50,979 nucleotides of DNA from Thermoplasmata archaeon. GTDB lineage: Archaea > Thermoplasmatota > Thermoplasmata > Lutacidiplasmatales > UBA184. The notes under the pieces were generated by a model. The model worked only from the letters and a program-made list of their open reading frames with translations, was not told the DNA's origin and did not search any database. Positions 40,269-47,817 of the stretch are shown here, piece after piece. The stretch covers positions 1-50,979 of the forward strand of contig JAKIWS010000009.1 in the NCBI GenBank assembly GCA_022749895.1, given 5' to 3'. Each line of letters begins with the position of its first letter. Within the stretch, counting starts at the first letter, position 1. A program made the translations under genes and the position numbers.

Positions 40269-41060
40269 GTGGAGGAACCCGCGACGGTCTACTTCACCGG
40301 GACCGCGGGCGCCGGCAAGACGAGCTTCGTTGTCGCCTACCGGGACTGGATGAAGGCGGCCGGCTACGACGTGATCACCCTCAACCTGGACCCGGGGAAC
40401 GAATCCACGGAGTTCGAGCCGGACATCGACATCCGGGAGTGGGTGCGGCTCCCCGAGGTGATGAGCGAATACAACCTCGGGCCGAACGGCGCGCAGGTCG
40501 CCGCGGCGGACCTGATCGCGATCAAGATCTTCGACGTCCGGGAGGCGCTGAGTGAGTTCCGGAGCGACTACATCCTGGTCGATACGCCCGGCCAGGTGGA
40601 GCTGTTCGCCTTCCGCGAGTCCTCCAAGGCGATCGTCGAGGCGCTGTCGGGGGACCGTTCACTGATCGCGTTCCTGTTCGACCCGGCCCTCTCGAAGAGC
40701 GCCTCCGGCTTCGCCGCCCTCCTCCTGCTCTCCGCCACGGTCGAGTTCCGCTTCCGCTTGCCGATGCTCAACGTTCTCTCGAAGAGCGATGTGCTCACCT
40801 CGACCCAGATCGACGAGATCGTCCGATGGGGGGAGGAGCCCGGAGCGCTCTACGACGCCGTGACGAGCGAGATGCCGACGCCGGATTTGGCGCTCTCGGC
40901 CGAACTGGTGCGGGCGCTCGATACGCTCTCGCCGCTCGGGGGTCTCGTCCCTACGTCCAGCCGGGCGCGCACCGGTCTCGAGGATTTTTACCGGGCGAAC
41001 CAGCGCGTCTTCGCCGGCGGCGAGGACCTGGAACCGTCCCACGCCCCGACCTCGGAGTAG
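40269..41060 (+). CDS. GPN-loop GTPase
   Basis: This is an archaeal GPN-loop GTPase, related to eukaryotic Gpn1-3 proteins that help assemble RNA polymerase II. Walker A is FTGTAGAGKTSFV, the diagnostic loop LGPNGAQVAAADL follows, then DTPGQVELFAFRES and LNVLSKSDVLTS for base recognition. The GTPase regions read FEPDIDIREWVRLPEVM. Length (263) is normal. It starts with GTG directly after the SRP19 stop. The gene is widely linked to ribosomal genes in archaea; its direct role here is inferred. Confidence 0.93.
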   Translation: MEEPATVYFTGTAGAGKTSFVVAYRDWMKAAGYDVITLNLDPGNESTEFEPDIDIREWVRLPEVMSEYNLGPNGAQVAAADLIAIKIFDVREALSEFRSDYILVDTPGQVELFAFRESSKAIVEALSGDRSLIAFLFDPALSKSASGFAALLLLSATVEFRFRLPMLNVLSKSDVLTSTQIDEIVRWGEEPGALYDAVTSEMPTPDLALSAELVRALDTLSPLGGLVPTSSRARTGLEDFYRANQRVFAGGEDLEPSHAPTSE

Positions 41061-41079
41061 CGGTCGGGGGGCGCCGCCC

Positions 41080-41379
41080 TCACTCCGTGAAGAAGAGCCC
41101 CATGCCCGAGGAGGCGGCGTCCTCCTCGTCCTTGAACTTGCGGTACAGCCGTTCCGCGTCGGCGGTGGGAAGCTTGGCGCCCGCCTCCTTGAGAAGCCCG
41201 TCCGCGCGAGCGACGCCCTCCGGGGAGCCCTCGACGAGGACGTAGAGACGTCCCGAGGGCCCGCCGGCCGCGGCCGCGTCGCGCACCGTGTGGCTCTGTC
41301 GGCTCACGATATCGTCCTTGAGGGCCTCGTCGAGCTGGGAACGGTGCTCGGTGGGGATCTCGTACAAGGTCCACGCCAT
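41080..41379 (-). CDS. Small conserved protein of unknown function, 99 residues
   Basis: The protein begins MAWTLYEIPTEHRSQLDEALKDDIVSRQSHTVRDAAAAGG and then reads GRLYVLVEGSPEGVARADGLLKEAGAKLP, a beta-alpha-beta pattern. It ends with a Glu/Asp-rich segment (KFKDEEDAASSGMGLFFTE). No catalytic motif is seen, and it has no signal or membrane part. It is convergent with the GPN GTPase (20 bases between) and is 53 bases from the SIS gene on the same strand, though it lies upstream of neither as an obvious operon. Real coding is supported by balanced composition. Confidence 0.72.
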   Translation of the reverse strand: MAWTLYEIPTEHRSQLDEALKDDIVSRQSHTVRDAAAAGGPSGRLYVLVEGSPEGVARADGLLKEAGAKLPTADAERLYRKFKDEEDAASSGMGLFFTE

Positions 41380-41432
41380 GTCGGCCCGCGACCGACTCCC
41401 CCTATTTCGGGGTTTCGCGCCGCCCGGCGACG

Positions 41433-42578
41433 TCAGATGCCGAAGGTCTTGCGCGCGGCCATCTGGCGGGGTTCATCGAGTCCCATCACATCGGGGTTCC
41501 GCCCCTCCGAGACCGCCATCCAGTAGGCGAGCATCTGGAACGGGATTACCTGGACGATCGGGGCGGCGTCCGGCGGCACGGGGGCGAGGCGGACGACGTC
41601 GGGCCCGTCGGGACCTCCGCTGGAATCGATGAGGAGTCCGGGGGCCCCGGTCGCGGCGGCCGCCGTGAGGGCCTGCCGGGCCCGCTCGCGCTCGAACGAC
41701 GTTGCGCTCAGGGCGATCACCGTCGAGTCCGCGTTCACGCTCGGGAGGAATCCGTGGAGGAACTCTTCCACACCGGCGGTGGCGACGAACCGTCCGCACG
41801 CTTCGCGAAGCTTGAGCGCGCCTTCCCGGGCCGAGGCTTCGGCGAACGCCGAGCCGAGGAGGACGAGCCGGCCGGCCGACGCGGTACGTTCCGCCAGCTC
41901 GACGGCCCGAGGTTCGAGCTCGAGGGCGGCACCCACGGCATCGGTGAGGACGCGTTCGTCGCTCTCCGGCTCGAGCCGCCCGGCCCATTGCTGGGCCATC
42001 GCTCGAGCGGCCGCGACGGCCGTCGTGAAGCTCACCGTGTGGGTCCACGACGTCTCGTCGGCGTGGCGCGTGCGCACGACCGCGGAGGCGATCGACTCGA
42101 TCCGGCTCGAGGCGGCCGACGTGACGAGCACGACGGTGGTCCCGCGTTCGCGTAACCACCGGGTCGCCTCCAGGGTGATCCAGGTCTCCCCCGAGGACGA
42201 GAATACGACGGCGAGGGGAATCTCGCGGAAGCGACCGGGGTCATCCAGCACGTCGAAGGCGGTCGCGGCGACGGTGGGCGTTATGGGGCCGAGGGCGGCA
42301 CTCGCCGCAACGGAACCGGCAAGGGCTGCGTGGAAGGAAGTCCCGATGCCGGAGAAAAGGATCGGCCGGCCCGGGGTGGGTTTCGGTAGGGAGGGCAGGA
42401 TCTCGCGCACGCTCGCGAGCGTCGCGCGGACCGCCACTTCCTGACGGCGGATCGCTTCGTGCATCCAGAACGGATGGCGCGACCGGTCCCCCGGGGGCTG
42501 CGGTATATCCGGGGGTGGGAACTCGACCACGACGGAGTAAGGCGCCGGCGTGGTTATGAAGCCGCTCGGGTCCTGCAC
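41433..42578 (-). CDS. SIS-domain sugar isomerase (GlmS isomerase-like)
   Basis: Two SIS domains are present, as in the isomerase half of glucosamine-6-phosphate synthase. The opening HPFWMHEAIRRQEVAVRATL is typical, followed by ILFSGIGTSFHAALAGS, VVFSSSGETWITLEATRWLRERG, VLLGSAFAEASAREGALKLREAC, VEEFLHGFLPSVNADSTV and a C-terminal SEGRNPDVMGLDEPRQMAARKTF. No glutaminase domain is present, so it may use ammonia, act as a deaminase, or isomerise another amino sugar. GTG 42578 is the likely start. The divergent TraB gene starts 48 bases away, and the shared gap has a minus-strand TACATAC box near 42622. Confidence 0.85.
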   Translation of the reverse strand: MQDPSGFITTPAPYSVVVEFPPPDIPQPPGDRSRHPFWMHEAIRRQEVAVRATLASVREILPSLPKPTPGRPILFSGIGTSFHAALAGSVAASAALGPITPTVAATAFDVLDDPGRFREIPLAVVFSSSGETWITLEATRWLRERGTTVVLVTSAASSRIESIASAVVRTRHADETSWTHTVSFTTAVAAARAMAQQWAGRLEPESDERVLTDAVGAALELEPRAVELAERTASAGRLVLLGSAFAEASAREGALKLREACGRFVATAGVEEFLHGFLPSVNADSTVIALSATSFERERARQALTAAAATGAPGLLIDSSGGPDGPDVVRLAPVPPDAAPIVQVIPFQMLAYWMAVSEGRNPDVMGLDEPRQMAARKTFGI

Positions 42579-42625
42579 CGCGAAGGTGCCCCTCCTCCGA
42601 CGCAGACCCGGTCGGCCCGCTCCGT

Positions 42626-43327
42626 ATGTACAGCAGCACGTTGGAAGCCCCGGTCTTGCTCGTCGGGGCCGCCCATGTCGTGGACGTGCGCTCCCCGCTC
42701 CGCAAAGCCCTCGCGAAGCGCGTCCTCGATGGCGTCGCGATCGAGCTGGATGAAGAGCGGGCGGCCGCCATCCTGCGGGAGCCGGACGGAACCGGGACTT
42801 CCGCGCGTAACGTTCCGCTGATGCTCCGCCTCTGGGGAGTCGTGCAACGCCGCCTCGGCCAGGAGCTCGGGCAAGGGGCCGGCGCGGAGATGCGCGCCGC
42901 CGCTGAGATCGCCCGCGAACGTCGACTCCCGCTGTTCCTGATCGACGACCCGATCCGATCGACGATGGGCCGCATGCTGCACTCCCTCTCCTTCAAGGAG
43001 CGCGTCTCGCTGTTCGCCGGGAGCTTCGTCGGCCTCCTCCTTCCGAGCCGCGTCGTTGAGAACCAGATCGACAAGTACAACGCCGCCCGAGGAGAGTACC
43101 TGGAGGAGATCCGGCTCGCGTTCCCGACGGTCGTTCGGGTCCTTCTGGACGAGCGCAACGAGCACATGGCGGACCGGCTCGTCGAGCTCCGGAGGCGGGG
43201 ATTCGGCCGGGTCGCGGCCGTCGTCGGTGACGCCCACGTTCCGGGGCTCGCCGGGGCGCTCCGTCGCCGCGGACTCCTCGTCGAGACGATCGATTTCGCC
43301 GCGCTGCGGCCGACTACAGTACCGTAA
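42626..43327 (+). CDS. TraB/GumN-family protein
   Basis: Family signatures are the N-terminal VLLVGAAHVVDV (equivalent of the GTAHVS motif), VAIELDEERAAAIL, GAGAEMRAAAEIARERRLPLFLIDDPI, VRVLLDERNEHMADRLVEL and VAAVVGDAHVPGLAGAL. TraB-type proteins are widespread with an uncertain role; a metal-dependent hydrolase or protease has been proposed. The typical archaeal form has extra C-terminal membrane helices, which are absent here, so this is the short form. Its end overlaps the convergent mrp gene by 14 bases. ATG 42626 is taken because it precedes the first strand. Confidence 0.86.
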   Translation: MYSSTLEAPVLLVGAAHVVDVRSPLRKALAKRVLDGVAIELDEERAAAILREPDGTGTSARNVPLMLRLWGVVQRRLGQELGQGAGAEMRAAAEIARERRLPLFLIDDPIRSTMGRMLHSLSFKERVSLFAGSFVGLLLPSRVVENQIDKYNAARGEYLEEIRLAFPTVVRVLLDERNEHMADRLVELRRRGFGRVAAVVGDAHVPGLAGALRRRGLLVETIDFAALRPTTVP

Positions 43328-44189
43328 GCTGGCTCGACTCGGCGTCCTGGATGGCGCGTAGCAGCGCGTCGGTGAGCGCCGAGAGTTCCGGGCTGGTGTA
43401 CGCCCCCACCTGACCGGCATCGGCCGCCGGCGATAGCTTCGGGTCGATCGGGAGTCGAGCGAGGAGCGGGATCCCGTACTCCTTCGCGACCTCCGCGACG
43501 TGGCTCACCCCGAAAAGGTCGGAGCGCTTCCCGCAGTGCGGGCAGGTGAAGTACGACATGTTCTCGACCACGCCGAGCAGTTGGACGTGGAGGTCGCGCG
43601 CCATGTTCATCGCCTTCTTCACGATCAGCGCGGAGAGGTCCTGCGGGGTGAACACGAAGACGATCCCGTCGAGCGGTAGGGACTGGAAGACGGTGAGCGG
43701 TACATCGCTCGTCCCCGGCGGCATGTCGACGAGCACGTAGTCGAGCTTCCCCCAGTTCACGCCGCCGAAGAACTGCATGATGAGGCGCGTCACCAGCGGG
43801 CCCCGCCAGATCACCGGGGTCTGCTCGTCCTCCACCATGAACTGGGAGGAGACCATCGTGACGCCGTTCGAGGTCGTGGCCGGCTCGATACCTTCCCCAC
43901 GGTCGACGAGCGGGCCCCTCACGCCGAACATCTTCGGCTGCGACGGTCCGGTGACGTCGGCGTCGAGCACGCCGACCGAGAAGTTGCGGCGACGGAGCTC
44001 GGAGGCGATCAGCGCGGTGACCGACGACTTCCCCACGCCGCCCTTGCCCGACGCGATCGCGATCACGTGGCCGATGGCGCCTTTTTCCATCCGCTGAAGC
44101 ACGCTTCCGGGCGGACCGCGGCGAGCGGGAGCGTTCGGGGGTGTCGAGGCCGGGCGGCCGGCGGGGGGCGCGGGAGCTCCTTCGGCCAT
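43314..44189 (-). CDS. Mrp/NBP35-family iron-sulfur cluster carrier ATPase
   Basis: This P-loop protein carries and delivers Fe-S clusters. The deviant Walker A reads AIASGKGGVGKSSVTALIA, followed by VGVLDADVTGPSQPKMFG, LVDMPPGTSDVPLTVFQSLP, and the cluster-binding YFTCPHCGKRSDLFG. A proline-rich N-terminal 30 residues precede the core. Length is 291. A TAAATAC box on the minus strand (44211-44217) lies 26 bases before ATG 44189, so the message should be leaderless. It is separate from the moaDE genes, which end 158 bases upstream. Confidence 0.94.
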   Translation of the reverse strand: MAEGAPAPPAGRPASTPPNAPARRGPPGSVLQRMEKGAIGHVIAIASGKGGVGKSSVTALIASELRRRNFSVGVLDADVTGPSQPKMFGVRGPLVDRGEGIEPATTSNGVTMVSSQFMVEDEQTPVIWRGPLVTRLIMQFFGGVNWGKLDYVLVDMPPGTSDVPLTVFQSLPLDGIVFVFTPQDLSALIVKKAMNMARDLHVQLLGVVENMSYFTCPHCGKRSDLFGVSHVAEVAKEYGIPLLARLPIDPKLSPAADAGQVGAYTSPELSALTDALLRAIQDAESSQLTVL

Positions 44190-44210
44190 CCCTCGGTCGA
44201 GTAGGAGTGC

Positions 44211-44217
44211 GTATTTA
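44211..44217 (-). promoter_or_regulatory. TATA box of the mrp gene
   Basis: Minus-strand TAAATAC is centred about 26 bases before ATG 44189, indicating a leaderless transcript. Confidence 0.65.
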
Positions 44218-44347
44218 GGAGGGGCTCCGCCCGGGCCATCGGAGGTCTGCGGCGGGGGGAGCCGTTGGCCGGAGCAAGTCGGACGGCGGGGTCGTTCGAG
44301 TTCTTACGGCTCCGGAGCCCGGAACCCCGAACGAACCGTGAGCAGGT

Positions 44348-44803
44348 TCACCGCCGGCGAACCGCGCGACGCGGCCGGGGACTCGACACGGACTTCCAGA
44401 CAGGGAGGGTGACTTTGAGCCGGTCGATCATGAAGCGAGCCGCGGCGAAGGCGGGCGCGCGATGCTCGGTCGCGACCCCGACGATGACCGACGGCTCGCC
44501 CACCGGTACCGGGCCGATTCGGTGCCAGAGCACGATCCGGAGGGCGTTGAACCGTCGCTGCGCCTCCCGTGCCAACTTCTGAAGGCTCGCCTCGGCGACC
44601 GGTTGGTGGGCCTCGTAGTCCAAGGCTCGGACGCGGCGGCCGTGGACCACATCGGGACGGACCCGGCCCAGGAAGAGCACGACCCCCCCGGCGCGCGCAT
44701 CGTCGAGCTCCGCGTAGGCCGTCGCGACGGAGAGGGGGGCGCGTCCGACGCGGATCACCGACGCCTCACCCCCCGCTGTACGGAGGGTGAATCGCGAACT
44801 CAT
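44348..44803 (-). CDS. moaE: Molybdopterin synthase catalytic subunit
   Basis: MoaE transfers sulfur from thiocarboxylated MoaD to precursor Z in molybdenum cofactor synthesis. Characteristic segments are GGVVLFLGRVRPDVVHGRRVRALDYEAHQPVAE, LWHRIGPVPVGEPSVIVGVATEHRAPAF and the active-site lysines in IDRLKVTLPVWKS. It ends in a short basic tail. The ATG at 44803 lies within the 3' end of moaD, so the pair overlap by 38 bases and are translated together. Other moa or moe genes are not in the window. Confidence 0.95.
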   Translation of the reverse strand: MSSRFTLRTAGGEASVIRVGRAPLSVATAYAELDDARAGGVVLFLGRVRPDVVHGRRVRALDYEAHQPVAEASLQKLAREAQRRFNALRIVLWHRIGPVPVGEPSVIVGVATEHRAPAFAAARFMIDRLKVTLPVWKSVSSPRPRRAVRRR

Positions 44804-45038
44804 CGCCGGGTCGAATCATCCCGAACCGACCCCGAAGGTAGGCTCCGTTCCGCACAAAACGACTCACGCGAAGCACGGGAGCCAGCTTCGGGTAGAGGAG
44901 CTGGATCTCGTCCAGTAGGTTCGCGACCGAGAGGCCGGACTTCGGCACGCTCAACGACAATTCGGCCGTCCCCACGGCTTCCCGGGCCGTGGCAAAGAAA
45001 AGGACCCGAACCGAACCGGGCACGGCGCGCCCAGCCAC
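44766..45038 (-). CDS. moaD: Molybdopterin synthase sulfur carrier subunit
   Basis: The ubiquitin-fold MoaD carries sulfur on its C-terminal glycine. The 90-residue protein shows VRVLFFATAREAVGTAELSLSV, LLDEIQLLYPKLAPVLRVSRFVRNGAYL, and the terminal IRPGDEFAIHPPYSGG with the Gly-Gly end. GTG 45038 is the start. It overlaps moaE by 38 bases. The gap to the divergent korA is short (112 bases) and includes korA's promoter. Confidence 0.93.
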   Translation of the reverse strand: MAGRAVPGSVRVLFFATAREAVGTAELSLSVPKSGLSVANLLDEIQLLYPKLAPVLRVSRFVRNGAYLRGRFGMIRPGDEFAIHPPYSGG

Positions 45039-45118
45039 GCGGCTCGGATAGGGATTTCCGCTCCTCGAGCGCCGTCGTGTCAGTTCTCCGCCGAAGCGTC
45101 GCGCGGGGAGTCAGACGA

Positions 45119-45124
45119 TTTATA
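45119..45124 (+). promoter_or_regulatory. TATA box of the korAB operon
   Basis: TTTATA in GATTTATACA is centred 29 bases before ATG 45151, close to leaderless geometry. Confidence 0.7.
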
Positions 45125-45150
45125 CAGCGTTCCGTCTTGAACGCTCCTCC

Positions 45151-46905
45151 ATGGTCGAGGTGGCGGTCCGCGTCGGGGGCGCGGCAGGCGACGGCATCGC
45201 GTCGGTCGGGGAGATCGTCGCGAAGTCGTTCGCACGGCTGGGCCTCCACGTCTTCGGTCACAACGCCTACCAGTCGGTGATCCGGGGCGGGCACGTCTGG
45301 TTCCAGGGGCGGGCGTCGACCGAACGCGTCTACTCTCAAGGGGACGGGTGCGACGTCGTTTACGCCCTCAATCCCGAGACCGCGGAGATCCACGGGCCCT
45401 CGATCAAGCAGGGCGGATTCCTGGTCTACGACCCGGAGAAATTCACGATCCCGGACGACCGCATCCCCGTCGGGGCGACCGCGATCAAGGTCCCCACCCT
45501 CGCGATCGCCCGCAAGTTCACGTCGCAGTCGATCTTGCAGAATGCCGCGGGATTGGGAGCCGCCAGCTACCTCGCCGGCCTCCCTTTGGAGACGATCCAG
45601 GGTGCCCTCGCCGACTCGTTCGGCAAGAAGAAGGGAGAGATCGTCGAATGGAACATCGGCGCCTCGGCCGAAGGCTACCGCGTCGCGCGCGAGGCCGCGG
45701 GTCGGGAGATCCCCGCAATCGCGCCAGCGGGCCCCCCGAAGCTCCTGATGACGGGCAACCAGGCGATCGCGGTCGGCGCGGCGGCGGCGGGATGTAAGTT
45801 CCTCGCCCAGTACCCGATGACCCCGGCCTCCACGATCATGCATTGGCTCGCCGCCCACTCGCGGGAGGTCGGGGTCGTGGTCAAGCAGGCCGAGGACGAG
45901 CTCGCCGCGATCAACATGGCCATCGGGGCGTCGTTCGGCGGCGTGCGATCGATGACGGCGACGAGCGGCGGTGGTTTCTCCCTGATGGTCGAGGCGCTCG
46001 GCATGGCCGGCATGAGCGAGATCCCGCTCGTGGTGGTCGAGTCGCAGCGCTCCGGCCCCTCGACCGGTCTTCCCACCAAGACCGAACAGGGCGACCTCAA
46101 CCTGATGCTCGGCGCTGGCCAGGGGGAGTTCCCCCGCGCCATTCTCGCCCCGTCGCACCCGGTCGAGGCGTACCGTGCGACGCTCCGCGCTTTCGAGCTC
46201 GCGGAGGAGTGGCAGACGCCCATTCTGCTGGCGAGCGACCTGCACCTGAGCGAGAACTTCGCGACCGTCGACCGGGGGGAGATCACGTTCCCCACGGAAG
46301 TGTCGTCGTTGTTCACCGTGACGCCGAACGGCCACGACTACCTACGGTACGCCTACACGGCGAACGGGGTTTCGCCCCGGTCGCTACCGGGACAAGCGGG
46401 TCTTCAGTACGTTTCGGGCTCGGACGAGCACGACGAGAAGGGGCACCTCATCTCCGACACCAAATCCGGCGTCCCCCTCTGGGTCGCCGAGCGGACGAAG
46501 ATGATGAACAAGCGGATGCACAAACTCGACGGTCTCCGCGGCGCGACCGCGCCGCCGTACCTGGAAGGTCCGGCCGATGCGGAGCTCACCTTCGTGACCT
46601 GGGGCTCGACGCTCGGCGCGGTCCGCGATGCGGTGAAGCTGCTCGCGGCCCGGTCGCACGTGACGAGCATCCTCGTCTCCCCGACCGTCTACCCGTTCCA
46701 CGGCGCCGAGTTCCTCGCGCTCGCGGCGGGCGCAAAGAAGCTCCTGCTCGTCGAGGCGAACTATTCGGGGCAGTTCGGCCGGCTCATCCGGGCGGAGACG
46801 GGGTTTGACGTCCCCCACAAGCTGATGAAGTTCGACGGGGAGCCGTTCTATCCGATGGAGATCCTGCAGAAGGCGCTCGGAGTGCTCATCGATGGCGGGA
46901 AGTAG
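45151..46905 (+). CDS. korA: 2-oxoacid:acceptor oxidoreductase, fused gamma-alpha subunit
   Basis: This is the large subunit of a two-subunit 2-oxoacid:ferredoxin oxidoreductase, which decarboxylates 2-oxoglutarate or related 2-oxoacids to acyl-CoA. Residues 1-190 are the gamma domain (VRVGGAAGDGIASVGEIVAKSF, HNAYQSVIRGGHVWFQ); the alpha domain begins near 200 with GNQAIAVGAAAAGCKFLAQYPMTPASTI, where YPMTPAST replaces the usual YPITPSS, and includes MTATSGGGFSLMVEALGMAGMSEIPLV. Length 584 is normal. The start codon is close to a TATA box, so the message is near-leaderless. The beta gene overlaps by 14 bases. Confidence 0.95.
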   Translation: MVEVAVRVGGAAGDGIASVGEIVAKSFARLGLHVFGHNAYQSVIRGGHVWFQGRASTERVYSQGDGCDVVYALNPETAEIHGPSIKQGGFLVYDPEKFTIPDDRIPVGATAIKVPTLAIARKFTSQSILQNAAGLGAASYLAGLPLETIQGALADSFGKKKGEIVEWNIGASAEGYRVAREAAGREIPAIAPAGPPKLLMTGNQAIAVGAAAAGCKFLAQYPMTPASTIMHWLAAHSREVGVVVKQAEDELAAINMAIGASFGGVRSMTATSGGGFSLMVEALGMAGMSEIPLVVVESQRSGPSTGLPTKTEQGDLNLMLGAGQGEFPRAILAPSHPVEAYRATLRAFELAEEWQTPILLASDLHLSENFATVDRGEITFPTEVSSLFTVTPNGHDYLRYAYTANGVSPRSLPGQAGLQYVSGSDEHDEKGHLISDTKSGVPLWVAERTKMMNKRMHKLDGLRGATAPPYLEGPADAELTFVTWGSTLGAVRDAVKLLAARSHVTSILVSPTVYPFHGAEFLALAAGAKKLLLVEANYSGQFGRLIRAETGFDVPHKLMKFDGEPFYPMEILQKALGVLIDGGK

Positions 46906-47791
46906 CACGGCGGCGGCCCCCGCGGGCGTGGGGACCCTGCTCCCCCTCGTCGGAAAGTCCGACACGAAGCCGACGTGGTGTCCCGGCTGCGGCGACTACA
47001 GCGTCGTGGCCGCGGTGGAGATGGCGCTCAAGAAGCTCAAGATCCCGTCGCACGAGGTCGTGATCGTCTCGGGGATCGGCTGCTCCTCGAACCTGCCCCA
47101 CTTCGTGAACTCGTACGGGTTCCACGGCATCCACGGCCGGGCGCTCCCCATCGCCGAGGGCGTCCGCTGGGCGAACCACGGCCTCACCGTGATCGCGACC
47201 GGCGGCGACGGGGATGGCTTCGGGATCGGCTGCGGGCACTTCGTCCACGCGATGCGGCGGAACGTCGACCTCACCTACGTCACGATGAACAACCAGATCT
47301 ACGGGCTCACGACCGGGCAAGCCTCCCCGACCTCGATGATGGGGCAGAAAACGAAATCGACCCCGACCGGGGTCATCGAGAACCCGATCGACCCCATCGC
47401 GCTCGCGCTGGCCAGCGGGGCCACCTATGTCGCCCGCGGATTCTCGGGGGACGTGAAGCAGATGGCGGAACTGATCCAGAACGGGATCACGCACAAGGGG
47501 TTCGCCTTCGTCGACACGATGTCGCCGTGCGTCACCTACAACAAGATCAACACCTTCGACTGGTTCCGCCAGCGGGTCTACAAGCTCGACGCCGCCGGCC
47601 ACGACCCGACCGATATCGTCGCCGCCTGGTCGCGCTCCCTCGAGTGGGGCGACAAGATCCCGACCGGCCTCTTCTACCGAACGGAGAAACCGACGTACGA
47701 GGACCTCGAAGAGGTGCTCGCCGCCGGACCGCTCGCGCGCCAGCCGGCCGGCCTAAGCGGGCGGGAATCGATCCTGGACGAGTTCCTGTAA
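46892..47791 (+). CDS. korB: 2-oxoacid:acceptor oxidoreductase, beta subunit
   Basis: This is the thiamine diphosphate- and cluster-binding subunit. The Cys set for a 4Fe-4S cluster is visible: TWCPGCGDYSV, VSGIGCSSNLP and SPCVTYNKIN. The cofactor loop is TGGDGDGFGIGCGHFVHAMRRNVDLTYVTMNNQIYGLTTGQASPTS. Length is 299. ATG 46892 overlaps korA. No ferredoxin domain is fused, so electrons go to a separate ferredoxin. Substrate preference cannot be read with certainty; 2-oxoglutarate or a broad range of 2-oxoacids is likely. Confidence 0.95.
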   Translation: MAGSSTAAAPAGVGTLLPLVGKSDTKPTWCPGCGDYSVVAAVEMALKKLKIPSHEVVIVSGIGCSSNLPHFVNSYGFHGIHGRALPIAEGVRWANHGLTVIATGGDGDGFGIGCGHFVHAMRRNVDLTYVTMNNQIYGLTTGQASPTSMMGQKTKSTPTGVIENPIDPIALALASGATYVARGFSGDVKQMAELIQNGITHKGFAFVDTMSPCVTYNKINTFDWFRQRVYKLDAAGHDPTDIVAAWSRSLEWGDKIPTGLFYRTEKPTYEDLEEVLAAGPLARQPAGLSGRESILDEFL

Positions 47792-47817
47792 CGCCCGCAC
47801 CCCGCCGTGGGCGGCGG

